A stretch of 64,000 nt of DNA from an uncultured Lachnospiraceae bacterium (GTDB taxonomy: Bacteria; Bacillota; Clostridia; Lachnospirales; Lachnospiraceae): positions 1-64,000 of the forward strand of contig CAJUNP010000013.1 of NCBI GenBank assembly GCA_910587935.1. Reading direction: 5' to 3'. Below, piece after piece: positions 45,342-53,267 of this stretch (position 1 is its first letter; each line of letters opens with the position of its first letter). The notes beneath the pieces are model-generated. The model was not told the origin of the DNA. It ran no database searches and saw nothing but the letters and a program-made list of their open reading frames with translations. The translations under genes were made by a program, and so were the position numbers.

Positions 45342-46208
45342 ATGTCTTTTTCTTCGGATGTAAAAGAAGAACTGACCAGACATATGGGCTCGGCAAGGCA
45401 TTGCCAGATCGCAGAATTAGCCGCGGTCCTGCATTATGGGGGTCAATTCGGACAGACAGAAGATAACGGGCTGATCATTGGTTTTCAGACGGAAAATCCT
45501 GCAGTTTTAAGAAAAGGCTTTACATTATTGAAAAAAACATATAATATAGAAAATGTTATGGCGATTTATGGTGACGAAAAGCAGAGCATTTTAGCGAAGT
45601 TCGGTGATTTGGCGGGACCGGTGAATCCGTTACTGCTCAAAAGCGCATGTTGTAAACGAGCATTTTTAAGAGGCGCTTTTCTGTGTATAGGTTCCATGAG
45701 CGATCCCAGTAAGAGTTATCATCTTGAATTCGTATGTGTAAAGCTTGCACAGGCCATGCAGCTGCAGGAGATTTTGACCGGCTTTTCCATAGAAGCCAAA
45801 ATTGTCCGCAGGAAAAAGTATTATGTGGTATATGTAAAGGAAGGGTCCGCGATTGTAGAGCTTTTGGGGATTATGGAAGCGCATGTTTCTCTTATGAGTT
45901 TTGAGAATCTTCGTATTTTAAAGGAGATGCGTAATTCCATAAACCGCCGGGTCAATTGTGAAGCGGCGAATATTTCAAAAACGGTGAATGCATCCACAAA
46001 ACAGGTGGAAGATATTATTTTGATTCGTGATACCTGCGGATTTGGCCGTCTGCCGGAGCATTTGAGACAGATGGCGGAAGTGCGGCTGGAACATCCGGAT
46101 GCGACGCTGAAAGAACTGGGCGAATTTCTAAATCCCCCGGTCGGCAAATCAGGAGTGAACCATAGACTCCGCAAGCTAAGTGAATTTGCGGATGAAATAA
46201 GAGCGTAA
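45342..46208 (+). CDS. whiA: DNA-binding protein WhiA
   Basis: A 288-residue protein: N-terminal LAGLIDADG-like homing-endonuclease fold (~1-190: FSSDVKEELTRHM, C-C-K-R-A-F-L-R-G-A-F-L near 105-117) without nuclease function, and C-terminal HTH (~200-288) with N-R-R-V-N-C-E-A-A-N-I-S-K-T and the end SGVNHRLRKL. ATG 45342 has GAGG 8 bases upstream; the GTG at 45336 is too close to it. WhiA controls division and chromosome segregation genes in Gram-positives. Confidence 0.92.
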   Translation: MSFSSDVKEELTRHMGSARHCQIAELAAVLHYGGQFGQTEDNGLIIGFQTENPAVLRKGFTLLKKTYNIENVMAIYGDEKQSILAKFGDLAGPVNPLLLKSACCKRAFLRGAFLCIGSMSDPSKSYHLEFVCVKLAQAMQLQEILTGFSIEAKIVRRKKYYVVYVKEGSAIVELLGIMEAHVSLMSFENLRILKEMRNSINRRVNCEAANISKTVNASTKQVEDIILIRDTCGFGRLPEHLRQMAEVRLEHPDATLKELGEFLNPPVGKSGVNHRLRKLSEFADEIRA

Positions 46209-46227
46209 AGCCTGAAGGAGGAAAATT

Positions 46228-46488
46228 ATGATCAAAAAGTCTGTAACCATCAATTTGGAAAGCGGTCTGGAAGCGAGGCCCATTGCTTTGCTGGTGCAAA
46301 AGGCCAGCCAGCACGAAAGCAGTGTGTACATTGAAACCGGCGACAAAAGAGTGAACGCGAAGAGCATTATGGGTATGATGAGTCTGGGATTGAACAGCGG
46401 CGAAATTCTTACGGTTATTGCTGAAGGAGAAGATGAAGATGTAGCGGTAACCGATATTGAGAAATTTTTAAGCGGTGCAAGCGCATAG
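46228..46488 (+). CDS. crh: HPr-like protein Crh
   Basis: An 86-residue HPr-fold protein. It keeps Ser46 (VNAKSIMGMMSLG), the HprK target, but residue 15, the histidine that accepts phosphate from enzyme I in HPr, is Glu (S-G-L-E15-A-R-P). It therefore cannot take part in PTS transport and fits Crh, the catabolite-repression co-effector, which also sits downstream of whiA (yvcL) in Bacillus. Both kinase (hprK) and substrate are in the same gene group. Terminator follows. Confidence 0.88.
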   Translation: MIKKSVTINLESGLEARPIALLVQKASQHESSVYIETGDKRVNAKSIMGMMSLGLNSGEILTVIAEGEDEDVAVTDIEKFLSGASA

Positions 46489-46519
46489 AAAATTACAGAA
46501 GTTTTTATACAAAAGAATC

Positions 46520-46544
46520 GGGGCATCGCAGGATGTCCCTTTTT
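46520..46544 (+). terminator. Terminator after crh
   Basis: GGGGCATC (46520-46527) pairs with GATGTCCC (46532-46539, one G-U) and ends in five T. It closes the hprK-crh gene group. Confidence 0.75.
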
Positions 46545-46578
46545 GATTCATAGTCAGAGCGTAAACGGAGCGTTATAT

Positions 46579-47484
46579 ATGGAGAAGAAGTTATTGTTTA
46601 TATATAATCCGAAGTCCGGAAAGGCACAGATCAAAAACAGACTTTCCGATATTCTGGATTTATTTGTGAAGAAGGGATACCTGGTTACGGTGTATCCTAC
46701 CCAAAGAAGAAAAGATGCCGTGAAAGCCGCTATGGAACTGGGAGGCGTTTATGACCGGATCGTATGCAGCGGCGGTGACGGAACACTGGACGAGGTAATT
46801 TCGGGACTCATGCAGGGAGGGCACCAGGTTCCGGTAGGGTATATTCCGGCGGGAAGTACGAATGATTTCGGGAACAGTCTGGGAATTCCCAAGGATATGC
46901 TGCAGGCGGCGGGGACCGCCGTGACGGGAAAGGAATTTGCATGCGATATGGGAACCTTTAACGACAGCATTTTTGTTTATATTGCAGCGTTCGGAATTTT
47001 TACGGATGTTTCTTATGAGACGAAGCAGGAGATGAAAAATGTGCTTGGACATGTGGCGTACCTGCTGGAAGGGATGAAAAGGATTCCGGCGATCAAAACG
47101 TATGAGATGGCTTTTTCTTACGACGATATCCGTATAGAAGGGGAGTTCCTTTTTGGAATGATTACCAATTCCGTATCGGTAGGGGGATTTAAGAGGATTA
47201 CCGGTAAAAATGTGGTGCTGGATGACGGCGTTTTTGAGGTGACCTTAATTAAAAAACCTTCCAATGCCATAGAACTGAACCGGATTATTACGGCGCTAAT
47301 GAATAAGGATATCGATTCGGAGTGTATGTATTGTTTCCGGACAGGACACCTTAGCATTGAGACCGATCAGGATGTACCATGGACGCTGGACGGAGAATAC
47401 GGGGGCAACCCGAAAAAAATAGAAATTTGTAATTTGAGAAGGGCGCAGGTTATTATGGTGCCGCCGCGGGATAAGGAAGTTTAA
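46579..47484 (+). CDS. Diacylglycerol/lipid kinase (DagK/YegS family)
   Basis: A 301-residue lipid kinase. Early I-Y-N-P-K-S-G-K-A, then C-S-G-G-D-G-T-L-D-E-V-I-S-G near 65-80 (nucleotide-binding GGDGT), P-A-G-S-T-N-D-F near 92-100, and DDGVFEVTLI near 220. It should phosphorylate diacylglycerol or a similar lipid at the membrane. ATG 46579 follows GGAG at about 9 bases; the longer frame from 46543 overlaps the terminator stem of crh. Confidence 0.9.
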   Translation: MEKKLLFIYNPKSGKAQIKNRLSDILDLFVKKGYLVTVYPTQRRKDAVKAAMELGGVYDRIVCSGGDGTLDEVISGLMQGGHQVPVGYIPAGSTNDFGNSLGIPKDMLQAAGTAVTGKEFACDMGTFNDSIFVYIAAFGIFTDVSYETKQEMKNVLGHVAYLLEGMKRIPAIKTYEMAFSYDDIRIEGEFLFGMITNSVSVGGFKRITGKNVVLDDGVFEVTLIKKPSNAIELNRIITALMNKDIDSECMYCFRTGHLSIETDQDVPWTLDGEYGGNPKKIEICNLRRAQVIMVPPRDKEV

Positions 47485-47599
47485 CAGGAACTTTGAAACT
47501 TCATGAAAGTTTTACCAAATACTTATTTCTTTTTTTTTCTTAATGAGTTATAATATTGCTCAGAAAAAGCAATTCTAATTACAACTGGAGGTAATGAAT

Positions 47600-48463
47600 A
47601 TGTTAGTATCAGCAACTGAAATGCTTAAAAAAGCAAAAGCTGGCCACTATGCGGTAGGTCAGTTCAACATTAATAACTTAGAGTGGACAAAGGCAATCCT
47701 TTTAACTGCTCAGGAGAACAATTCTCCCGTTATCCTTGGCGTATCCGAAGGTGCAGGCAAGTATATGGGCGGTTATGACGCGGTCGTAGGCATGGTTAAC
47801 GGTCTGATCAAGGATCAGAATATTACCGTTCCCGTAGCGCTTCATCTGGACCACGGCAGCTATGAGCACTGCTACAAATGTATTGAAGCAGGCTTCTCAT
47901 CGGTTATGTTTGACGGTTCCCATTATCCCATCGACGAGAATGTAGCCAAGACTACCGAGCTTGTTAAGGCAGCGCATGACAAAGGAATCTCTATCGAAGC
48001 GGAAGTTGGTTCTATCGGCGGTGAAGAAGACGGCGTAATCGGTATGGGCGAATGTGCAGATCCTAACGAATGTAAGGCAATCGCAGATCTGGGCGTAGAT
48101 TTTCTGGCAGCAGGTATCGGTAATATCCATGGCAAATATCCTGAGAACTGGAAAGGTTTAAGCTTCGAGACGCTGGATGCGGTTCAGCAGCTTACAGGGG
48201 AACTTCCTCTGGTTCTTCACGGCGGTACGGGTATTCCTACCGACATGATCCAGAAAGCAATCTCTTTAGGCGTAGCGAAGATTAACGTAAATACCGAGTG
48301 CCAGCTTGCATTTGCAGCTGCTACCCGTAAATATATCGAAGAAGGCAAGGATCAGCAGGGTAAAGGTTTTGATCCCCGTAAGCTTCTTGCACCCGGTTTT
48401 GAAGCAATCAAAGCAACCGTAAAAGAGAAAATGGAGATTTTCGGATCTGTTGGAAAAGCTTGA
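47600..48463 (+). CDS. fba: Class II fructose-1,6-bisphosphate aldolase
   Basis: A 287-residue zinc aldolase of glycolysis and gluconeogenesis. Zinc ligands are visible in ALHLDHGSYEHC (~80-92), HGKYPENWKG (~180) and LVLHGGTGIP (~210), with the substrate loop SIGGEEDGVIG (~135). ATG 47600 is 8 bases after GGAGG; the ATG two codons earlier is only 2-3 bases from it. TATAAT at 47549-47554 is a likely -10 of its own promoter. Two terminators follow in tandem. Confidence 0.93.
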   Translation: MLVSATEMLKKAKAGHYAVGQFNINNLEWTKAILLTAQENNSPVILGVSEGAGKYMGGYDAVVGMVNGLIKDQNITVPVALHLDHGSYEHCYKCIEAGFSSVMFDGSHYPIDENVAKTTELVKAAHDKGISIEAEVGSIGGEEDGVIGMGECADPNECKAIADLGVDFLAAGIGNIHGKYPENWKGLSFETLDAVQQLTGELPLVLHGGTGIPTDMIQKAISLGVAKINVNTECQLAFAAATRKYIEEGKDQQGKGFDPRKLLAPGFEAIKATVKEKMEIFGSVGKA

Positions 48464-48555
48464 GACAGGTTAGAGAACAGATTGTTTCCTGGTTAAGAGA
48501 CAGTAACCCCTGCAGAGATTATGGTTTGGGGCGATAAGGAAGCAATTTCAGATTA

Positions 48556-48596
48556 GGCGGTATAGCCCCAATTATAAGGGCTGTACCGTCTTTTCT
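48556..48596 (+). terminator. First terminator after fba
   Basis: GGCGGTATAGCCC (48556-48568) pairs with GGGCTGTACCGTC (48578-48590), with one mismatch and one G-U, and ends TTTTCT. Confidence 0.75.
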
Positions 48597-48621
48597 TGCG
48601 CTCTGTGAGCGCAATTTTTTT
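48596..48621 (+). terminator. Second terminator after fba
   Basis: TTGCGCTC (48596-48603) pairs perfectly with GAGCGCAA (48607-48614), followed by seven T. Confidence 0.85.
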
Positions 48622-48678
48622 CAAATCTACACAATAGATTCAAATTTCTCTGTTACAATTACGATTAGGAGGTGCGCT

Positions 48679-48771
48679 ATGAGTAAAATCTTAATTGTTG
48701 AGGACGATTTATCGATACAGGCATTACTGCATGACTTTATACAGGAAGCCGGATATAGTGTTGCTTTATAA
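48679..48771 (+). pseudogene. Response regulator remnant (first ~30 codons)
   Basis: From ATG 48679, after AGGAGG, the frame reads MSKILIVEDDLSIQALLHDF and ten more residues, then stops at 48769-48771. This is the beginning of an OmpR-type receiver with its acidic pair, but the phosphoacceptor region and DNA-binding domain are gone. The next base continues straight into a kinase sensor domain in another frame, so one deletion joined the two genes. Confidence 0.85.
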
Positions 48772-49381
48772 CATATAGATTTATTTTACAGGCAGCGCCT
48801 GAAAATTATCAATATGACATAGAAGATGCTGAATGGTGGATTTGCTTTTTGCCCAGCGATTTATCGAGAGAAAATAAGGAATACGCTTATATTTGGCTTG
48901 AAAGTACGGATAATGAAATACGGAATAGCTATGAAAATGAGTTTGAACTGCACTTCTTTCAGTCTGACGGACAGGAAGTAAGTTTACATGATATTAACCA
49001 GCCGATCGACGGGCATATCACCGATTTTGATAAAATTGAAAAAACCAAAGCCTATACGGTTACATTTGCCGACAGTGATTCGCTCTATACTCTATTGTTG
49101 ACAAGAAATCCTGCTAAACATACGCAGACAGAGGAAGCTATACAAAAAACACTTCCGGCGCTCGGTATTGTCGTTTTAGCAGGCTCGATCATTTCAGCTT
49201 TCTTCTATTCATGGTATATGACTGCACCCATTAAGAAAGTGAGCAAACTTTCAAAGCAAATGGCAGATTTGGATTTTACCGGATGGGATTGTATATTGTG
49301 AAAACGATCCTTAATTTGCATGGTGCAAAAATTGAAATTGCCAATACTGTTCCAGGTGTTATCGTTGACCTGCAGTTTTAG
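48771..49381 (+). pseudogene. Sensor histidine kinase remnant with internal deletion
   Basis: From about 48771 the frame reads an extracytoplasmic sensor segment, a transmembrane helix (TLPALGIVVLAGSIISAFFY) and the start of a HAMP linker (APIKKVSKLSKQMADLDFTG), then stops at 49299-49301. From ~49284 a different frame carries the very end of a HATPase domain (MGLYIVKTILNLHGAKIEI ... DLQF, stop 49379-49381). The whole HisKA and most of the ATPase domain have been deleted, so no kinase can be made. Confidence 0.85.
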
Positions 49382-49494
49382 CGCTTATATTAAAAAACAT
49401 ATTCAATTCAAAGTAGATTCAAGTTAGGACGGTATTCTTTAACTGTACCCGGAAAAAGTAACAAAACCGTTGTTCACAGAAAGGAGATTCTACT

Positions 49495-49813
49495 ATGAAA
49501 AAATGTTTACGCATCATCTTTGCCACCTTCTTAACGGTAAGTGCGCTAACAGGGTGCGCAAGCCAAAGTAATTTGGCTTTGCGAAATTCTTCGCCCGAAC
49601 AAAGCAATGCTGCCGTGCAGAGTAGCGAATCCAATGCAAAATTACTTGAATGGTCTAAGTGAAGAAGAAATCGTGGATGGCGATATCAAAAAAATGCTTA
49701 TAGACAAGTCGGATGAACTTGCAAATAGCTTGTCTACCGAAAATATGAAGCTATCGCCTTGCGAAGTTTATTTGATTGAAATCCACAATGCAGGAACAGA
49801 AATCACCAAATAA
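49495..49813 (+). pseudogene. Frameshifted small lipoprotein gene
   Basis: Starts well (AAGGAGATTCT before ATG 49495) with a lipoprotein signal peptide ending ALTGC, but the frame stops at 49660-49662. A second frame (NYLNGLSEEEIVDGDIKKML to stop 49811-49813) overlaps it and reads on as normal protein, so a one-base shift near 49640 has broken the gene. The three decayed genes in a row (regulator, kinase, lipoprotein) look like one old module. Confidence 0.75.
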
Positions 49814-50180
49814 AAAGCAATCGCCAAATTATCCCTGAAAAGGGAGGATGCCAGGTAAATAGAATTTACCTGGCATTTATTATGAAAAAGTTATTTATAT
49901 CAATAGCTTGATAATGTCGTTTGAAATGAAGTGGTTTTATTTGATATATTTAGTATAGGAGATATTTTTGACAAAAGAATGGAAAGGGATTGAAGTTTTA
50001 TTGAATGATTTGTAAATAAAATGTGAACAGGGAACAAGATGCAATGTATATTTTTTGCAAGTAAGTTGAATTAAAAAAATGAAAAAGTGCAGTTGAATTT
50101 GATTTTATATCAGTATAAAATTAAATTGATATGAGTTATCTTCACTGTAATTCCATTGTAATAGAAAGGTGGAATGAAGT
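49814..50180. other. AT-rich non-coding stretch
   Basis: About 370 bases, clearly richer in A and T than neighbours, with no open frame that looks like protein. It contains the hairpin at 49848-49876 (next entry). I see no promoter or RNA gene I can support. Confidence 0.6.
49848..49880 (+). terminator. Terminator-like hairpin after the lipoprotein remnant
   Basis: ATGCCAGGTAAA (49848-49859) pairs perfectly with TTTACCTGGCAT (49865-49876), followed by TTATTA, a weak U-run. Confidence 0.65.
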
Positions 50181-50373
50181 ATGGAAGCCAAAAACAGCAA
50201 TAGCATATACCGGTTGCAGCCTAAGTTTCTGGTCAAGGAAGAGCAAAAAGCGCAGGAAGAAAATAGAGAACCCATTATCATCCCTCACTTCAGTAATTCA
50301 GGAGATAATGGGTCATGCAAACACCTCCATAGCGATGGATATATGTGCCAAAGCTACGGAGGAAACTGCTTAA
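50181..50373 (+). pseudogene. Tn916-type tyrosine integrase remnant
   Basis: Frame 1 from 50181 reads EEQKAQEENREPIIIPHFS, a segment seen just before the HxLRH box of ICE integrases. At about 50290 a second frame takes over, VIQEIMGHANTSIAMDICAK and a few more residues to the stop at 50371-50373, which is the C-terminal catalytic end. The HxLRH block between them is deleted, the frames do not match, and the catalytic Tyr (normally in D-I-Y) is Cys. The stop overlaps the cyclophilin stop on the other strand. Confidence 0.8.
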
Positions 50374-50891
50374 AGCTTCTCCGGTTCAGGATATTCCACT
50401 CCGAAAGTCTCGACGGTAACCGTCTGCATTACTTGATTTTCAAGAGGTCTGTCGGAATAATCGGTAGGCGTTTCAGCAATACGGTTCACCACTTCCATAC
50501 CTTCTATTACCTTCCCGAAAGCGGCATACTGGCCGTCTAAGTGCGGACTGGTTTTGTGCATAATAAAAAACTGGGAACCGGCGGAGTCCGGCATCATGCT
50601 GCGGGCCATGGAAAGAACGCCCTCCGTGTGTTTCAGATCGTTGTCCACGCCGTTTGCGGAAAATTCTCCCTTAATACTGTAACCGGGGCCGCCCATGCCG
50701 TTTCCTTCCGGGTCGCCGCCCTGAATCATGAAGCCGCGGATAACACGGTGGAAAATCAGACCGTCATAAAAATATTTTTGAATCAGGCTGATAAAATTAT
50801 TGACGGAAACGGGTGCAATTTCGGGATACAGTTCCGCTTTGATTACATCCCCGTTTTCCATAGTAAAAGTTACAACAGGATTTTGTGCCAT
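50370..50891 (-). CDS. Cyclophilin-type peptidyl-prolyl cis-trans isomerase
   Basis: A 173-residue cytoplasmic cyclophilin (no signal peptide). Catalytic motif FHRVIRGFMIQGGDPEGNGMGG near 47-69, then SMARSMMPDSAGSQFFIMH near 95-113 and HLDGQYAAFGKV near 117-128. Speeds proline isomerisation in folding proteins. GGAAG precedes ATG 50891. Its 3' end touches the integrase remnant, which suggests that the old element ended here without harming the gene. Confidence 0.93.
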   Translation of the reverse strand: MAQNPVVTFTMENGDVIKAELYPEIAPVSVNNFISLIQKYFYDGLIFHRVIRGFMIQGGDPEGNGMGGPGYSIKGEFSANGVDNDLKHTEGVLSMARSMMPDSAGSQFFIMHKTSPHLDGQYAAFGKVIEGMEVVNRIAETPTDYSDRPLENQVMQTVTVETFGVEYPEPEKL

Positions 50892-50989
50892 ATTATTTCT
50901 TCCCTTCTGTTTGGTTATATAATACTCATAATAACCATTGTAACGGAAAATAGCGGGAACGTAAAGCTAAAGTATACAAAAGGAGCGCC

Positions 50990-51850
50990 ATGTTACGAAA
51001 CGTTATAATTATTTTTGATAAATGTTATATGTCTGGTTTCAATACAAAGTATGAGTCTGGTCTGGAGCAAATCAGACAGGAAATGCAGCAACAGGGAATT
51101 TCTCTGCAGTGGCAGGCTGCCGCAGCGGGGGAAGATCTGGCAAAGGAAAGCCAGGGGTGCCTGTATATAACCGACAGCCCTGAAATTTTTGAAGCGCTTA
51201 AATTAAAAGGCTTTTATGCAGCGGCATTAATGCATGACGGGAACGGCGGCGTGTCGTTTCAGGGAAATTGTTATATTCTGCAGGGATTGGAAGGAATGGA
51301 GTATGCCTATCTGGAGGATGTTTACCGAAGGCTGGCGGGACAGCCATGGGATATTTTGGAGACAGGGAGGCTTAAGGTAAGGGAGAGCACAGTGGAAGAC
51401 GTGGACGAATTTTACAGGATTTACAGGGAACCGTCCATTACTTATTACATGGAAAATTTGTTTGAACAGCCGGACATGGAAAAGGCTTATATAAAAAATT
51501 ATATCCGGCAGGTCTACGGATTTTACGGTTACGGTCTCTGGACCGTGCTTTTAAAAGAAACAGGGCAGGTGATTGGACGCGCCGGATTAAGCGTAAGGGA
51601 CGGCTATGAATTGCCGGAGCTTGGATTTGTAATCGAAACGTCGCAGCAGAGAAAAGGATATGCATACGAAGTGTGCAAAGCCATTCTTAATTATACTAAA
51701 GAAGAACTACAGTTTGGCGCAGTGCAGGCACTGGTTCAGGAAGAAAATAAAGCGTCGGTCAGTCTTTTGAACAGGCTGGGATTTACGTATCGGGAGAAAG
51801 TGTATGAGGAGGGAACGGATTATCTTTTATATGTGAAGACACTGGACTAA
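50990..51850 (+). CDS. GNAT acetyltransferase with extra N-terminal domain
   Basis: A 286-residue protein. Residues ~120-285 are a GNAT domain of the RimJ/RimL type (RLKVRESTVEDVDEFYRIYRE; E-L-G-F-V-I-E-T-S-Q-Q-R-K-G-Y-A-Y-E-V with the acetyl-CoA turn; N-K-A-S-V-S-L-L-N-R-L-G-F). Residues 1-115 form a separate alpha/beta segment with LYITDSPEIFEALKLKGF, perhaps a HAD-like fold without catalytic acids; I do not recognise it. Substrate unknown. AAAAGGAG precedes ATG 50990. Confidence 0.8.
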   Translation: MLRNVIIIFDKCYMSGFNTKYESGLEQIRQEMQQQGISLQWQAAAAGEDLAKESQGCLYITDSPEIFEALKLKGFYAAALMHDGNGGVSFQGNCYILQGLEGMEYAYLEDVYRRLAGQPWDILETGRLKVRESTVEDVDEFYRIYREPSITYYMENLFEQPDMEKAYIKNYIRQVYGFYGYGLWTVLLKETGQVIGRAGLSVRDGYELPELGFVIETSQQRKGYAYEVCKAILNYTKEELQFGAVQALVQEENKASVSLLNRLGFTYREKVYEEGTDYLLYVKTLD

Positions 51851-51852
51851 GT

Positions 51853-51921
51853 AAAAAATTGCAACATAAAAAATTGCATGTTGAAAATAGTATTGACATT
51901 TCCTGTTTATTACGGTAAAGT
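51853..51921 (+). promoter_or_regulatory. Promoter with 11-bp direct repeats upstream
   Basis: TTGACA (51893-51898), a 17-base spacer and TAAAGT (51916-51921). AAAAAATTGCA occurs at 51853-51863 and 51868-51878, fifteen bases apart, just before the -35. The transcript would have a ~175-base leader with a small hairpin (ATAGCAG / CTGCTAT). Confidence 0.5.
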
Positions 51922-52101
51922 AAAGCTACCGTGATAGCAGGACGCTGCTATATATCAGTAATATTTCTTATATTTATCAATTTATTAATTCTGAGTTCTA
52001 TGGAATTCCGGCTGTATCAGCCTAGTTTCAGTATTTTGTGCCGTTATATAATTAAGAGCATGTAGACAACAAATGGGTAATTTTATTTGGGAGGATTACT
52101 A

Positions 52102-52500
52102 TTGAGGGGAAAATTAACAAAGCATTGGAGGCAGGAGTTGAGATGCCTGCTTGAAGACCAGCGAAAGACCGAATACTTTGTGAAAAAATTATTACGCCGT
52201 ATTTTTGAAGAAGATGTTATTTTATGCGGCCTGCGTACAAGTACACCCGAAAAAGAGAAAAAATTGGCCGATACCGACGCGGTGGTTCTGAAGCTGACTG
52301 TTTTAACGGGCCGGCAGGAAAGAGATATACTATTAAGAATCTGTGAAGAGACGGCGGACAGGGAATCCGCGACAGCTGTTATCCTGCATTATTACTGCGT
52401 GGAAGCGCCGGCGATTCTGGTTGACAGCGGTACGGCGGAGATCCGTGTAACCGTTGATTCCGAATTGGAAGACCTGATTTGGCAGACCGCAGATCATTAA
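52102..52500 (+). CDS. Hypothetical protein upstream of spore-coat genes
   Basis: A 132-residue soluble protein, TTG start 7 bases after GGGAGG. The N-terminal third is basic and helical (KHWRQELRCLLEDQRKTEYF), the rest alternates strands and helices and is acidic, with C-residues in VILCGLR and HYYCVEAP. No family recognised. It is followed by two spore-coat-like genes, so it may belong with them. Confidence 0.6.
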   Translation: MRGKLTKHWRQELRCLLEDQRKTEYFVKKLLRRIFEEDVILCGLRTSTPEKEKKLADTDAVVLKLTVLTGRQERDILLRICEETADRESATAVILHYYCVEAPAILVDSGTAEIRVTVDSELEDLIWQTADH

Positions 52501-52581
52501 TAAAAATTAATATTTTCAATATGAATAAAAGCCATGCTTCTGCACACAATAAGTTTGTATAAACTTCAAGGAGGCATGGAA

Positions 52582-52767
52582 ATGACAAACATCTCAGAAT
52601 TAGAACTTCAGAATTTACGTCATCTGATCGGCGGTTTTGACACCACCCACTGTAAGATGAAAGAGTATGCATCCTGTGCGCAGGACGCAAAAGTAAAACA
52701 GTTTTTTGAAAAAGGCGCACAGTCGGCACAGGAAAACAAACAGACGCTCATGAAATTTTTGCAGTAA
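52582..52767 (+). CDS. Small helical protein, coat-associated
   Basis: A 61-residue helical protein (LELQNLRHLIGGFDTTHCKM ... QSAQENKQTLMKFLQ). ATG 52582 is 7 bases after AAGGAGG; the ATG two codons before is too close. Length and helix pattern resemble the small partner encoded before CotF-like genes. It probably acts with the next gene. Confidence 0.6.
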   Translation: MTNISELELQNLRHLIGGFDTTHCKMKEYASCAQDAKVKQFFEKGAQSAQENKQTLMKFLQ

Positions 52768-52782
52768 AGGAAGGTGTAAAGT

Positions 52783-53043
52783 ATGGAAATGCAGGAAAAG
52801 ACAATGGTAGCCGATACCCTGACCGGTATCAACGGAGAATTGGTACGTTACGCAGAGATGATCCCCCAGACGGAGAATAAAGAATTGAAACAGACATTGA
52901 AACAGTTCCGCATGGCCTGCGAGCAGTCACAGGAAGAACTGTATCAGATCGCAAGGGACAAATCATACTACGTTCCGGCGCAGAAAGCGACCACAGAAGA
53001 AGTAGAACACGTAAAAGGACTTTTTACTTCTAAGACTCTTTAA
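52783..53043 (+). CDS. CotF-like spore coat protein
   Basis: An 86-residue helical protein with MVADTLTGINGELVRYAEMI, K-Q-F-R-M-A-C-E-Q-S-Q-E-E-L-Y, and the short ending Y-Y-V-P-A-x-K-A, typical of the CotF/ferritin-like coat family. Found 15 bases after the previous gene. A component of the spore coat by family; it supports a spore-forming host. Confidence 0.75.
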   Translation: MEMQEKTMVADTLTGINGELVRYAEMIPQTENKELKQTLKQFRMACEQSQEELYQIARDKSYYVPAQKATTEEVEHVKGLFTSKTL

Positions 53044-53212
53044 AAATGAATGCGTAATATAGAGTAAGACGAAAGAAAAAGGCAGGGCTCATTTTCGACA
53101 GGAAGGTGGGCTTTGTCAGATACATAACTACAAGTAGCCAATTATTGTCTTTTTTTGGTTTTTTTGGTTTATTTTTAAACAACCTCTTGTTTCGTGGGAA
53201 AACCTTTGCTAC

Positions 53213-53239
53213 TATAAAGTCAGAACCTTTAACCGGTTA
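53213..53239 (+). promoter_or_regulatory. -10 box and palindromic operator of nagB-nagA
   Basis: TATAAA (53213-53218) is followed at 53230-53239 by the perfect palindrome TAACCGGTTA, close to the expected transcript start. That is a good place for a repressor, for example a GlcNAc-responsive regulator; no such gene is in the window. Confidence 0.4.
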
Positions 53240-53267
53240 GTAAATAAAGATAATGGAGGGACGAATT

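Noticed and set aside
46228..46488. Calling this gene ptsH (HPr)
   Set aside because: The phosphoacceptor His15 is Glu, and the location after whiA is that of crh.
48464..48555. Small RNA or riboswitch after fba
   Set aside because: Only the two terminator hairpins that follow can be supported; I found no conserved RNA motif.
49814..50180. Attachment site or oriT in the AT-rich stretch
   Set aside because: No inverted or direct repeat pair matching the integrase remnant's flanks could be found by eye.
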